Positions 56,172 to 64,000 of a stretch of DNA of 64,000 bases are shown here, in pieces (position 1 is the first letter of the stretch; each line of letters opens with the position of its first letter). This DNA comes from Clostridia bacterium (GTDB lineage: Bacteria > Bacillota > Clostridia > Christensenellales > Aristaeellaceae), in contig JAFPWU010000018.1 of assembly GCA_017412715.1 (NCBI GenBank), positions 1 through 64,000 on the forward strand, written 5' to 3'. The notes beneath the pieces were generated by a model, which did not search any database, was not told the origin of the DNA, and saw only the letters and a program-made list of their open reading frames with translations. The position numbers and the translations under genes are program-made.

Positions 56172-56200
56172 TTGTCAGAGAAGCCTGAATCGTGTAAAAT
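56172..56200 (+). promoter_or_regulatory. Promoter of the dCMP deaminase to PHP run
   Basis: TTGTCA at 56172-56177, a 17-nt spacer and TAAAAT at 56195-56200. It is 59 nt ahead of the deaminase start. The following genes to coaBC are close-packed, so it may drive much of the run. Confidence 0.65.
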
Positions 56201-56258
56201 AATGTGATTGAAAAGCAGCATCTGATACAGTTCACGACAGAGAACGGGGGCGGAATCT

Positions 56259-56723
56259 ATGGATAAGTGGGATCGCCGGTTTATGAAGATGACGTATACC
56301 ATCGCGGATTGGTCCAGCTGCTACCGGAAGGGACGCAGCATCGGATGCGTGATCGTCCGGGACAAGCGAATCATGACCACAGGGTATAACGGCGCTCCCG
56401 CCGGGATCAGAACCTGCCGGGAGAAGGGGGAGTGCCTGCGGGACAAGCTGGGAATTCCCAGCGGAACCCGGATGGAAACCTGCTACGCGGTGCACGCGGA
56501 GCAGAACGCCATCGTGCAGGCCGCGAAGCTGGGGGTTTCCATTGACGGAGCGACCCTGTACTGCACCCACCAGCCCTGCAGCATGTGCTGCAAGATGATC
56601 ATTAACAGCGGAATAACCCGCGTGGTTTACCGGGAAGGCTATCCGGATCCCTTTACCCTGGAGCTTTTCGCGGAGGCCGGTGTGAAGCTGGAGAAATTCG
56701 AGGAGGCGCTGGAGGAAGCATGA
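56259..56723 (+). CDS. dCMP/cytidine deaminase, ComEB-like
   Basis: A 154-residue zinc deaminase. The active site is H79-A-E81 and C107-x2-C110 (HAE...PCSMC), with the large CREKGECLRDKLGIPSGT insertion of dCMP deaminases (ComEB type), which also make a second zinc region C53/C59. It turns dCMP into dUMP for dTMP synthesis. The ComEB name is from sequence; comEC is far away at 16135-18396. Its stop overlaps the next gene as ATGA. Confidence 0.92.
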   Translation: MDKWDRRFMKMTYTIADWSSCYRKGRSIGCVIVRDKRIMTTGYNGAPAGIRTCREKGECLRDKLGIPSGTRMETCYAVHAEQNAIVQAAKLGVSIDGATLYCTHQPCSMCCKMIINSGITRVVYREGYPDPFTLELFAEAGVKLEKFEEALEEA

Positions 56724-57496
56724 AATATCATATCGATACGATTCCCGTCTGGGATGCCCAGAAGCTGGACGGGGAATGCCTGCTCTGCGCGCTGGAGCGG
56801 AAAACAGAGCTGGGAGAGGCGGAGCGGTACCTGGGGGCTTCGGTCATGGAGCCGGACGTTCGGATCCAGGTGAATGACCGGGGATTCTGCCGGAAGCACC
56901 ATGCGATGCTCTTCGGAATGAGCAACCGGCTGGGACACGCCCTGATGCTGGAGAGCCACATGATTGAGAACCGGGAGCGGCTGGAGAAGAGCTGGAGCGC
57001 CCTGGAGAAGGCGGGAGAGCAGCTGAGCGCCACCACCCTGGGGGATCGGCTGAACGGAAAGATGAAGGCTGCGAAGGAGACCGTAGTCCAGGAAGCCCGG
57101 AAGATCCAGGAGATGTCGGGAACCTGCCTCATGTGCGATACGATCCGGGAGAACATGCGGCGCTACCTGCACACCTTTTTCCACCTGTATCAGCATGACG
57201 GGGAATTCAAAAGAAAATTCCTGGAGGGAAAGGGTCTGTGCATTCCCCATCTGGGACAGCTGATGGAAGCCGCGGCGGAGGAGCTGGGCGCGAAGGAGCT
57301 GGGCCAGTTCGTGAGGGAGCTTGCCGTCTGCGAAAAGCGGAACCTGGACCGGATGCAGGAGGATATCTCCTGGTTCATCAAGAAATTTGACTACAGGTTC
57401 GATAAGGAAGACTGGAAGAACAGCAGGGACGCTGTGGAGCGGACCGTGAACAAGACCCGGGGATGGTGCGTGGGAAAGGAGCCCAACGAAGGCTGA
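56720..57496 (+). CDS. DUF6062-like protein with two CxxC/CxxH clusters
   Basis: A 258-residue soluble protein. Two similar Cys/His sets are seen: C20, C23 with C57, H60 (ECLLC, GFCRKHH) and C136, C139 with C174, H177 (TCLMC, GLCIPHL). Each has a CxxC followed about 35 residues later by CxxH, with helical stretches between, so the protein looks like an internal duplication that might bind metal or Fe-S clusters. I recognise the DUF6062 style but no function. It is translationally coupled to the deaminase and is followed within 17 nt by the DRTGG gene, so it may belong with the sensor module. Confidence 0.65.
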   Translation: MKYHIDTIPVWDAQKLDGECLLCALERKTELGEAERYLGASVMEPDVRIQVNDRGFCRKHHAMLFGMSNRLGHALMLESHMIENRERLEKSWSALEKAGEQLSATTLGDRLNGKMKAAKETVVQEARKIQEMSGTCLMCDTIRENMRRYLHTFFHLYQHDGEFKRKFLEGKGLCIPHLGQLMEAAAEELGAKELGQFVRELAVCEKRNLDRMQEDISWFIKKFDYRFDKEDWKNSRDAVERTVNKTRGWCVGKEPNEG

Positions 57497-57513
57497 AGGG
57501 GAGGAAGAAGCGG

Positions 57514-57879
57514 ATGACCATCGAAGATGTGAAGAACATTCTGGAGGCGGAGGTGCTGACAGGCGGGGAGCGGATGGATGAGCCGGTGGATACCGCCTGC
57601 GGCTCCGATCTGATGAGCGACGTGCTCGCTTTCGTCAAGGACAAGACCGTCCTGATTACGGGGCTGATCAATCCCCACGTGGTACGGACCAGCGAAATGC
57701 TGGACATCACCTGCATCGTATTCTCCCGGGGAAAGCTGCCCAGCCAGGAGATCCTGGAGGAAGCGGATGAAAGCGGGATCACCGTGATGGCTACCAAGAT
57801 GACCACCTATACGGCCTGCGGCGAGCTGTACCTCCATGGGCTTCCGGGAACGAAGAAGCGGGCTGCGGAAGGGGCGTGA
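57514..57879 (+). CDS. DRTGG-domain protein (first copy)
   Basis: A 121-residue single-domain protein. VKDKTVLITGLINPHVVRT and ITCIVFSRGKLPSQEIL are typical of stand-alone DRTGG domains, which are found beside FeFe-hydrogenase-like and CBS or kinase genes. The start is the ATG at 57514 with GGGGAGGAAG upstream; the frame reaches back 17 codons into DUF6062 and was rejected. Function unknown. A second DRTGG protein lies on the far side of the hydrogenase-like gene, so they may work as a pair. Confidence 0.78.
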   Translation: MTIEDVKNILEAEVLTGGERMDEPVDTACGSDLMSDVLAFVKDKTVLITGLINPHVVRTSEMLDITCIVFSRGKLPSQEILEEADESGITVMATKMTTYTACGELYLHGLPGTKKRAAEGA

Positions 57880-57883
57880 CGGA

Positions 57884-58312
57884 ATGGCGGTTCTGATGGA
57901 AAAAACCTTTCCGGTAGAAGCCGGCGCCTATGAAACGGCGGGGGAAGCCTCCACCACCATTAAACGGACGCTGAAACAGCTGGGGGTCAGCGCGGAGGTG
58001 CTGCGGCACGTGAGCGTGGCCTGCTACGAAGTAGAACTGAATCTGGTAATCCACTCCCTTGGGGGCGAGCTGATTCTGCGGGTTGAGCCGGAGAAGGTGA
58101 CGCTGATCAGCAAGGACGTAGGGCCCGGGATTCCCGACATTGAGAAGGCCATGACGGAGGGCTTTTCCACCGCCAACGAGGAAGCCCGCACCCTGGGCTT
58201 CGGCGCCGGCATGGGTCTGCCCAATATGAAACGGAACGCTACGGATTTTGACATCCAGAGCGAGGTCGGAGTCGGGACCACCATTACCATGGGCTTTGCC
58301 CTGCAGGGATAA
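57884..58312 (+). CDS. RsbW/SpoIIAB-like ATP-binding protein
   Basis: A 142-residue GHKL ATPase domain alone. N box ACYEVELNLVIHS (about 46-58), G1 DVGPGIPD (78-85), G2 GFGAGMGLPNM (105-115). This is the fold of anti-sigma factor kinases and single-domain histidine kinases. The N-box reads E-x3-N (E49, N53). It has no transmembrane part or H box, so it probably phosphorylates or sequesters a protein partner. It is 4 nt after the DRTGG gene and 20 nt before the hydrogenase-like gene. Confidence 0.85.
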   Translation: MAVLMEKTFPVEAGAYETAGEASTTIKRTLKQLGVSAEVLRHVSVACYEVELNLVIHSLGGELILRVEPEKVTLISKDVGPGIPDIEKAMTEGFSTANEEARTLGFGAGMGLPNMKRNATDFDIQSEVGVGTTITMGFALQG

Positions 58313-58332
58313 CGCAGGAGACTGGAGCGAAC

Positions 58333-59628
58333 ATGGAACAGACAAAGCGATTTCACTCGGTCCGGCTGGAAGCGGATAAATGCCGGGCCTGCACGAACTG
58401 TCTGAAAAGGTGCCCCACGGAGGCCATTCGGGTGCGGGGCGGCCGAGCGCATATTATAGACGAGCGATGCATCGACTGCGGCGAATGCATCCGGGTCTGT
58501 GACTATCATGCCAAAGTGGCGGTGACGGATCCGCTGAGCGCGATAGAAGGATGGAAGTACCGCATTGCCCTGCCTGCGCCGAGCCTGTACGGGCAGTTTA
58601 AAAACCTGCAGAATATCGCCCAGCTGCTTTCCGCGCTGAAAAGCCTGGGATTTGATGATGTATTTGAAGTGGCCAGGGGGGCGGACGTGGTGAGCCGTGC
58701 CATCCGGGAACGGCTGAAAAAGCCGGATCTTCCCCGGCCGGTCATTTCCTCCGCGTGCCCGGCCATCGTACGGCTGATCCAGGTGCGCTTTCCGGACCTG
58801 ATCGACCATATCGTGGACATCCGCCAGCCCATGGAGGTTGCGGCCATGATCGCCAAAAGAGAGTTTGCCCGGAAGCATCAGGTGCCGGAAAGCGAGATCG
58901 GATGCTTTTTCCTGACGCCCTGCCCGGCGAAGGTGACGGCCATCCGGCATCCCATCGGGCACGAGAAGAGCGCGGTGGACGGGGCCATCAGCGTGATGGA
59001 AATCTATGGCCCCCTGAGTGCGGCCCTGCGGAAGGCTCCCGTGGACGAAAATCTGAAGACATCCTCCGACTTTGGCGTAGGCTGGGCCCGCAGCGGCGGG
59101 GAATGCGACGCGGTATGCCCCATTGAGAGCATGGCGGTGGACGGCATCGCCAACTGCATCCGGGTGCTGGAGGAGATCGAGGACAACCGGCTGAACGGAC
59201 TGGAATTTTTCGAGGGAGCGGCCTGCAACGGCGGATGCGTGGGAGGCCCGCTGAACTTTGAGAACACCTACGTGGCCCGGAACTGGATCCGGCGGCTGGT
59301 GGACACCCGGGACGCGGACCTGAATGTGGACAGCAGCATGATGACCAAGTATGACCTGTACGACAGCAAACGGATTCAGCCCAACAGCGCGATGAAGCTG
59401 GACGACGATCTGGTGGAGGCGCTGCGGAAGATGCAGCGGATCGAGGAAGTCTATGAAACCCTGCCGGGGTATGACTGCGGCAGCTGTGGAAGCCCTACCT
59501 GCCGGACCTTTGCGGAGGACATCGTACAGGGAAACGCCCGGGAAATGGAATGCATCCACCGGATGAAGGATCATCTGAAGGTGATGGCTCAGCAGATGGT
59601 GGACATCGCCCGGACCACGAGAGAATAA
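58333..59628 (+). CDS. FeFe-hydrogenase-like sensory protein
   Basis: A 431-residue protein. N-terminal double [4Fe-4S] ferredoxin: C17, C20, C23, C27 and C46, C49, C52, C56. The H-cluster domain keeps four ligands C142 (SSACPAI), C197 (LTPCPAK), C298 and C302 (CNGGC). The proton-relay cysteine of active hydrogenases (TSCCP) is A141 here, and the E after PCxxK is also replaced. C-terminal CGSCGSPTC with C382, C385, C390 and C407 makes another 4Fe-4S site. No HydA partner or accessory HydEFG genes are in the window. The set of changes suits a sensory FeFe protein (HydS-like, group C/D) rather than a fast enzyme. Confidence 0.85.
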   Translation: MEQTKRFHSVRLEADKCRACTNCLKRCPTEAIRVRGGRAHIIDERCIDCGECIRVCDYHAKVAVTDPLSAIEGWKYRIALPAPSLYGQFKNLQNIAQLLSALKSLGFDDVFEVARGADVVSRAIRERLKKPDLPRPVISSACPAIVRLIQVRFPDLIDHIVDIRQPMEVAAMIAKREFARKHQVPESEIGCFFLTPCPAKVTAIRHPIGHEKSAVDGAISVMEIYGPLSAALRKAPVDENLKTSSDFGVGWARSGGECDAVCPIESMAVDGIANCIRVLEEIEDNRLNGLEFFEGAACNGGCVGGPLNFENTYVARNWIRRLVDTRDADLNVDSSMMTKYDLYDSKRIQPNSAMKLDDDLVEALRKMQRIEEVYETLPGYDCGSCGSPTCRTFAEDIVQGNAREMECIHRMKDHLKVMAQQMVDIARTTRE

Positions 59629-59645
59629 AGGAGGCGTAAAGCAAG

Positions 59646-59999
59646 ATGACAGTACAGGAGCTGATCGAGCTGACCGGCGCGAAGAATATGACGCCCGATG
59701 CCCCGAAGGATACGGAGGTTACCTGCGGATACACCTGCGACCTGCTCAGCTGGGTGATGGCCCACGGAAAGGCGGGGATGGCCTGGATCACGGTGCAGAC
59801 CCACATGAATGTGATCGCCGTGGCCAGCCTGATGGAAATGGCGGCGGTCATTATTCCGGAGGATATCGAAATGGAGGAGGCCACCCTGGCGAAGGCCCGG
59901 GAGGAGGGAATCACCGTGCTTCAGAGCAGCAGAACCGCCTATGAGCTCTGCGCGCTGATGGCCGACGCCGGCCTGCCCGGAACACCCCGGGAGGGATAA
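59646..59999 (+). CDS. DRTGG-domain protein (second copy)
   Basis: 117 residues: VQELIELTGAKNM, VTCGYTCDLLSWVMAH, GMAWITVQTHMNVIAVASL and EEGITVLQSSRTAYELCAL. The stand-alone DRTGG fold recurs. Two cysteines in CGYTC might coordinate metal. AAAGGAGG precedes its ATG. It ends 2 nt before the PHP gene. Confidence 0.75.
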   Translation: MTVQELIELTGAKNMTPDAPKDTEVTCGYTCDLLSWVMAHGKAGMAWITVQTHMNVIAVASLMEMAAVIIPEDIEMEEATLAKAREEGITVLQSSRTAYELCALMADAGLPGTPREG

Positions 60000-60001
60000 A
60001 A

Positions 60002-60691
60002 ATGCTGGTTGATTTGCATATGCATTCCTGTCTCAGCCCCTGCGCGGATGACGACATGACGCCGGCGAACATCTGCGGCATGGCGCATATCAAGGGGCTG
60101 GATGCGATCGCGGTGACGGATCACAATACCGCCCGCAACCTTCCCTATGTGAAGGAAGCCGCGGACTACTACGGGTTGATCCTGCTGCCGGGGATGGAGA
60201 TTACCACCAAAGAGGAAGTGCATCTGCTTGGGTATTTCCGGGACGTGGAGACGGCTGTGCAGGTGGGAGAAATCTTCTCCAGCCATCTGCCGCCCATGAA
60301 GAACCGGCCGGACTTTTTCGGGAACCAGCTGGTGATGAATACGGATGACGAGGTTCAGGCGATCGAGGACCGGCTGCTGATCGGGGCCACGGACCTGACC
60401 CTGCAGGAATGCGCTGCCATTATCCGGGAGCATGGGGGCGCGGCGGTGCCAGCGCACATCAACCGGGGGCATGGACTGCTGGTGAACCTGGGACTGTTCC
60501 CGGAGGACGTGGAGTTCCCGGTGGTGGAGGTGCGCCCGGAGCTGCCTGTGAATGAAAAGCTGATTCAGGGAAAGCGGCGCCTCTGGTCTTCGGACGCCCA
60601 TCATCTGGGGGATATTCTGGAGGCGGTCAGCGACCTGCCGGTGGATCGGTTTTCCCTGGGGGGCCTGTTTGACGCGGTCAGCGGAAAATGA
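60002..60691 (+). CDS. PHP-domain metal phosphoesterase
   Basis: A 229-residue polymerase and histidinol phosphatase-type domain. Metal ligands visible are in DLHMHSCLSP (H6, H8), VTDHN, PGMEITT, PAHINR and SSDAHH. An unusual CLSPCADDD follows the first motif. The product may hydrolyse a small phosphate ester or second messenger, but no substrate is readable. It overlaps or abuts yicC, and is coupled with DRTGG. GGGAGGG lies upstream. Confidence 0.85.
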   Translation: MLVDLHMHSCLSPCADDDMTPANICGMAHIKGLDAIAVTDHNTARNLPYVKEAADYYGLILLPGMEITTKEEVHLLGYFRDVETAVQVGEIFSSHLPPMKNRPDFFGNQLVMNTDDEVQAIEDRLLIGATDLTLQECAAIIREHGGAAVPAHINRGHGLLVNLGLFPEDVEFPVVEVRPELPVNEKLIQGKRRLWSSDAHHLGDILEAVSDLPVDRFSLGGLFDAVSGK

Positions 60692-60723
60692 TAGAATGCC
60701 GAAATGGCAAGGGGGTATGCGAT

Positions 60724-61596
60724 TTGCAGAGTATGACTGGCTGCGGAAGCGGCCGGGCAGCGAGGGACGGATGGGAGGTTACCGCAGATCTGAAGACGGT
60801 GAACCACCGCTTTCTGGACGTAAGCCTTCGACTGCCCCGAAATCTGCTCTTCCTGGAACAGATGACGAGGGAAAAGCTCTCCGCCGGGCTGAAGCGGGGG
60901 CACGTGGACGTCTTTCTGACGGTACGGAATACGGAGGAAGGGGCCCAGGAGGTACAGACGGATCTGCATCTGGCCCGGGATTACGCGGAGGCCGCCCGGA
61001 AAATCGGTGATTCGGTGGGGATTTCCGGCGAACTGCGGGCCAGGGATCTGATGGCGCTGGAAGGTGTCGTGACCCTGACTGAGAAGGAAATGGACCAGAA
61101 TACGGTGATGGATCTTTGCAGCGAGGCGCTGGAGGAGGCCATCGAGGGCGTAAGGGCCATGCGGGAACGGGAAGGCGTGCACCTGCGGGAGGACCTGAAG
61201 AGCCATCTGGACGCCGCGGCGGAGCTGCGGAAAATGATTCTGGCCCGTGCGCCGGAAGTCGTGACGGAATACAGGGCCCGGCTGGAGGCCCGGCTGGCTC
61301 AGATGGACGTTCCCACCGTGGATCCTCAGCGCCTGGCCCAGGAGGTGGCGCTGCTGGCGGATCGATGCGCTGTGGATGAGGAGCTGGCCCGGCTGGAAAG
61401 CCATGTGACGCAGATGAACCGGTACCTGGATGCGGAGGGGGAAATCGGGAAGAAGATGGACTTCCTGATCCAGGAGATGAACCGGGAAGCGAACACCATC
61501 GGCTCCAAGGCTTCGGATGCCCAGATCGCCCAGCGGGTCGTGGATCTGAAGAGCGAAATCGAAAAGATGCGGGAGCAGATCCAGAATGTGGAGTAA
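60724..61596 (+). CDS. YicC family endoribonuclease/adaptor
   Basis: A 290-residue protein. The start is taken as TTG at 60724, giving QSMTGCGSGRA, the family start, with AAGGGGG 8 nt upstream; the ATG at 60688 adds a foreign tail. The C-terminal DUF1732 with ESHVTQMNRYLDAEGEIGKK and EMNREANTIGSKASD is highly typical. YicC members cleave or aid decay of small RNAs. It heads the yicC-remA-gmk-rpoZ-coaBC cluster. Confidence 0.92.
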   Translation: MQSMTGCGSGRAARDGWEVTADLKTVNHRFLDVSLRLPRNLLFLEQMTREKLSAGLKRGHVDVFLTVRNTEEGAQEVQTDLHLARDYAEAARKIGDSVGISGELRARDLMALEGVVTLTEKEMDQNTVMDLCSEALEEAIEGVRAMREREGVHLREDLKSHLDAAAELRKMILARAPEVVTEYRARLEARLAQMDVPTVDPQRLAQEVALLADRCAVDEELARLESHVTQMNRYLDAEGEIGKKMDFLIQEMNREANTIGSKASDAQIAQRVVDLKSEIEKMREQIQNVE

Positions 61597-61599
61597 GAA

Positions 61600-61854
61600 A
61601 TGCAGCTGGTAAACATCGGATACGGAAACCTGGCCGCGGCGGAACGGGTTCTGGCGGTGGTGGCCCCGGAGGCCGCGCCCATCCGTCGGATGATCCAGGA
61701 TGCCAGGGACCGGGGCCAGGTGGTGGATGCTACCTGCGGGCATAAGACAAAGGCGGTGCTGGTGATGGACTCGGGATACCTGATTCTGTCCCCGCTGATG
61801 CCGGAAACCATTGCCGGACGAATGAATCCTCGAAAGGAGCCGGTGCCGGGATGA
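61600..61854 (+). CDS. remA: RemA-family DNA-binding regulator
   Basis: An 84-residue DUF370/RemA protein (QLVNIGYGNLAAAERVLAVV, HKTKAVLVMDSGYLILSPL). RemA forms a ring and activates matrix and osmolyte genes in Bacillus; in Clostridia the target is unknown. It starts 3 nt after yicC and overlaps gmk as ATGA. Its place here is the conserved one. Confidence 0.92.
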   Translation: MQLVNIGYGNLAAAERVLAVVAPEAAPIRRMIQDARDRGQVVDATCGHKTKAVLVMDSGYLILSPLMPETIAGRMNPRKEPVPG

Positions 61855-62450
61855 AGGAAACGAGAAAAGGAATGCTGCTGGTTATCTCCGGTCCCTCCGG
61901 AGCGGGAAAGGGAACCCTGGTCGGCCGCCTGCTGGACAAGGATCCCTCCTTCTGCTTTTCCGTCAGCGTGACGACCCGGGGAATCCGGAAAAATGAAATT
62001 CAGGATGTGCATTATCACTTTATTTCTGATGAAGAATATGATAAACTGCTGGAGCAGGACGCCTTCCTGGAACATGCCAGCGTCCATGGAAACCGCTACG
62101 GTACGCTGAAGAGCGAAGTTTACGGGCGGATGGAGCGGGGGCAGAACGTGCTGCTGGATATTGATCCGCAGGGCGCCAGGTCTGTGATGGAAAAGGAGCC
62201 GGACTGCGTCAGCGTCTTTATCCTGCCCCCCAGTTACGCGGACCTGAAGGTGCGCCTGCATACCCGGAATACGGAAAAACCGGAGGAGATCGAGCGCCGG
62301 CTTGGGAACGCCCGGGGTGAAATTTCCCAGATGAGGAAGTACCGCTATCTGATCGTCAACGATGATCTGGATCTGGCCTTCGACCAGCTGTCAGCCATCG
62401 TTCGGGCGGAGAAGCAGAATTCCGTCCGGTACTTTCCTGAAATTGGATAA
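61851..62450 (+). CDS. gmk: Guanylate kinase
   Basis: A 199-residue kinase forming GDP from GMP. P-loop GPSGAGKGT (14-22), GMP-binding SVTTRGIRKNEI and YGTLKSEV, lid with RNTEKPEEIERRL. AAAGGAG lies upstream inside remA. Confidence 0.96.
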   Translation: MKETRKGMLLVISGPSGAGKGTLVGRLLDKDPSFCFSVSVTTRGIRKNEIQDVHYHFISDEEYDKLLEQDAFLEHASVHGNRYGTLKSEVYGRMERGQNVLLDIDPQGARSVMEKEPDCVSVFILPPSYADLKVRLHTRNTEKPEEIERRLGNARGEISQMRKYRYLIVNDDLDLAFDQLSAIVRAEKQNSVRYFPEIG

Positions 62451-62470
62451 GAAACAGGAGGAGCAAAAAT

Positions 62471-62680
62471 ATGTCCATTGTAGATCCCAACGTGCTGGAG
62501 CTTCTGAATCACGCGGACAGCCGGTATACCCTGGTGGTGGAGGCCAGCAAACGGGCCCGGGAAATTGTCAGCGGCAGCGTGCCGGCCATCAATGCGGAGG
62601 GGATGAAGCCCCTGAAGGCCGCGGTAGAGGAGATTAACCGGGGCCTCCTGACTTATGAGGTGCCCGAGGAAGAGGAGTAA
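62471..62680 (+). CDS. rpoZ: RNA polymerase omega subunit
   Basis: 69 residues, with SRYTLVVEASKRAREIV typical of omega, and a short acidic tail (EVPEEEE). It stabilises beta-prime and, in some bacteria, binds ppGpp. AGGAGG lies upstream. Confidence 0.93.
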   Translation: MSIVDPNVLELLNHADSRYTLVVEASKRAREIVSGSVPAINAEGMKPLKAAVEEINRGLLTYEVPEEEE

Positions 62681-62688
62681 GAAATCAG

Positions 62689-63897
62689 ATGAATCTTTCC
62701 GGCAGAGAGATTGTGCTGGGCGTAACGGGAGGCATTGCCGCGTATAAAAGCGCGGATCTGGTCTCCCGTTTGCGTCATCTGGGCGCCCGGGTCAGTGTCA
62801 TTATGACCAGGAACGCTGCGGAGTTTGTCGCGCCGCTGACCTTCCAGACCCTGAGCGGAAACCAGGTGGCGGTGGATACCTTCCAGGCCCCGGAATACTG
62901 GAACGTTGAGCACGTGGCGCTGGCGAAGCGGGCGGAAGTGTTCGTGATCGCTCCGGCTACAGCCAACCTTCTGGCCAAGATGGCTCACGGGATCGCGGAT
63001 GATATGCTGAGCACCACCGTGCTGGCCACCAAGGCGCCGGTGCTGGTTGCTCCGGCCATGAACACGGGAATGTGGACGGCTTCGGCTACCCGGGAGAATG
63101 TACGCATCCTGAAGGACCGGGGAGTTCATTTTATTGGGCCCGGAAACGGAATGCTGGCCTGCGGAGACAGCGGGGACGGGCGAATGAGCGAACCGGCGGA
63201 GATTGTGGAGGCCATTGACGCCCTGCTGAATCCGAAGAAGGATTATGCCGGCCTGAAGGTCCTGATTACCGCCGGCGCCACCCGGGAAAGGCTGGATCCG
63301 GTCCGGTTCCTGACCAATGATTCCAGCGGAAAGATGGGCTTTGCCCTGGCGGAGGCGGCCAGAGACCGGGGAGCGGAAGTGACGCTGGTGAAGGGGGCTG
63401 TTACGGCGGAGGTTCCCACGGGCGTCCGGACGGTGGAGATTGAAAGCACCGGGGATTTGCTGGAAGCTATGCTGCGGGAAGCTCCCGCCCATGATGTGGT
63501 GATTCAGGCAGCCGCTCCGGCGGATTACCGGGCGGCGGAGATTTCTCCGGTGAAGATCAAGAAACGCGCCGGGGAGGAGCTGGTTCTGCGACTGGAGGAA
63601 ACCCCGGACGTGGCCCGGGCCGTGGGCGCCGGGAAACAGCCCGGACAGGTGCTGGTTGGCTTTGCCGCGGAAACGGATCACCTGCGGGAGCACGCGGCGG
63701 AAAAACTGGAAAAGAAGAATCTGGATCTGATCGTAGCGAACGATGTGACCCTGCCCGGCGCGGGGTTCGGCGTGGATACGAATATCGCCACCCTGATCAC
63801 CCGGGAGGGGATGAAGGACCGGCCCCTGCAGAGCAAGCGGGCACTGGCGGAGGATATTCTGGACGAAGCAATGAAAATCAGAGGCGCGGGCCGCTGA
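62689..63897 (+). CDS. coaBC: Bifunctional phosphopantothenoylcysteine decarboxylase/synthetase
   Basis: 402 residues. The CoaC flavoprotein half (1-185) has [18 protein letters not shown], catalytic H in [16 protein letters not shown] and [10 protein letters not shown]. The CoaB half (about 187-402) has [30 protein letters not shown] and VANDV. Together they convert 4-phosphopantothenate and cysteine toward coenzyme A. A strong terminator follows. Confidence 0.96.
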   Translation: MNLSGREIVLGVTGGIAAYKSADLVSRLRHLGARVSVIMTRNAAEFVAPLTFQTLSGNQVAVDTFQAPEYWNVEHVALAKRAEVFVIAPATANLLAKMAHGIADDMLSTTVLATKAPVLVAPAMNTGMWTASATRENVRILKDRGVHFIGPGNGMLACGDSGDGRMSEPAEIVEAIDALLNPKKDYAGLKVLITAGATRERLDPVRFLTNDSSGKMGFALAEAARDRGAEVTLVKGAVTAEVPTGVRTVEIESTGDLLEAMLREAPAHDVVIQAAAPADYRAAEISPVKIKKRAGEELVLRLEETPDVARAVGAGKQPGQVLVGFAAETDHLREHAAEKLEKKNLDLIVANDVTLPGAGFGVDTNIATLITREGMKDRPLQSKRALAEDILDEAMKIRGAGR

Positions 63898-63908
63898 CTT
63901 TCATCCGG

Positions 63909-63934
63909 GCGCGGCGGAATGCCGCGCTTTTTTT
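63909..63934 (+). terminator. Terminator after coaBC
   Basis: GCGCGGC (63909-63915), loop GGAAT, GCCGCGC (63921-63927), then TTTTTTT. The last 66 nt of the window show no gene. Confidence 0.92.
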
Positions 63935-64000
63935 GTACTTTCAGAAAGAAAAAACCAGAATAGCTGATCTGATATGAAAAGAAAACCGGGAATTTTGCTA

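Overview
The window comes from a GC-rich (high fifties percent by eye) member of the Bacillota, most likely class Clostridia. The signs are the ylxM-ffh-rpsP-khpA-rimM-trmD cluster, yicC-remA-gmk-rpoZ-coaBC, a KOW-domain gene between map and infA, strong AGGAGG ribosome binding sites, frequent TTG and GTG starts, TTGACA/TATAAT promoters and a C4 zinc-type S14. Genus cannot be fixed from this sequence; a gut or rumen Clostridia is a guess from the secreted Ig-like/SH3 proteins and the FeFe-hydrogenase-like gene.

Layout. 1-1210 is an AT-richer accessory edge with a truncated AAA ATPase and a decayed IS66 element. 1256-3577 holds tRNA-Ala(CGC), an M28 peptidase and a secreted SH3b protein. 3791-13548 is a forward run: deoC, ileS, a degenerate GH4-like protein, an rRNA-type methyltransferase, an RluA-type pseudouridine synthase, tgt, a 27-residue hydrophobic peptide and a secreted Ig-like protein. 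A paralogue of that last protein faces it on the minus strand (13725-14816). 14959-24981 is minus-strand: holA, comEC, two MBL-fold units, barstar, a membrane protein, trmD, rimM, khpA, rpsP, ffh, ylxM and an AI-2E-type exporter. VanY-type and DegV-type genes follow.

From 27260 the window is forward again: an OmpR-type two-component system, an acyltransferase, a metal ABC transporter lacking a binding protein, parA-parB, then a surface-sugar set (sugar transferase, split transketolase, LicD) ending with WalJ-type MBL and an ABC-F ATPase. 40490-53772 is the S10-spc ribosomal operon, rpsJ through rpmJ, which terminates right after rpmJ without rpsM/rpsK/rpoA/rplQ. It has a structured leader and two unusual repeat-bearing gaps. 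tRNA-Leu(CAA), Tex and dCMP deaminase follow.

56720-60691 is the most interesting set: a protein with two CxxC/CxxH clusters, a DRTGG protein, an RsbW-like ATPase, a divergent FeFe-hydrogenase-like protein missing the proton-relay cysteine, a second DRTGG protein and a PHP phosphoesterase. I read this as a candidate redox or H2-sensing module. The window closes with yicC-remA-gmk-rpoZ-coaBC and a strong terminator.
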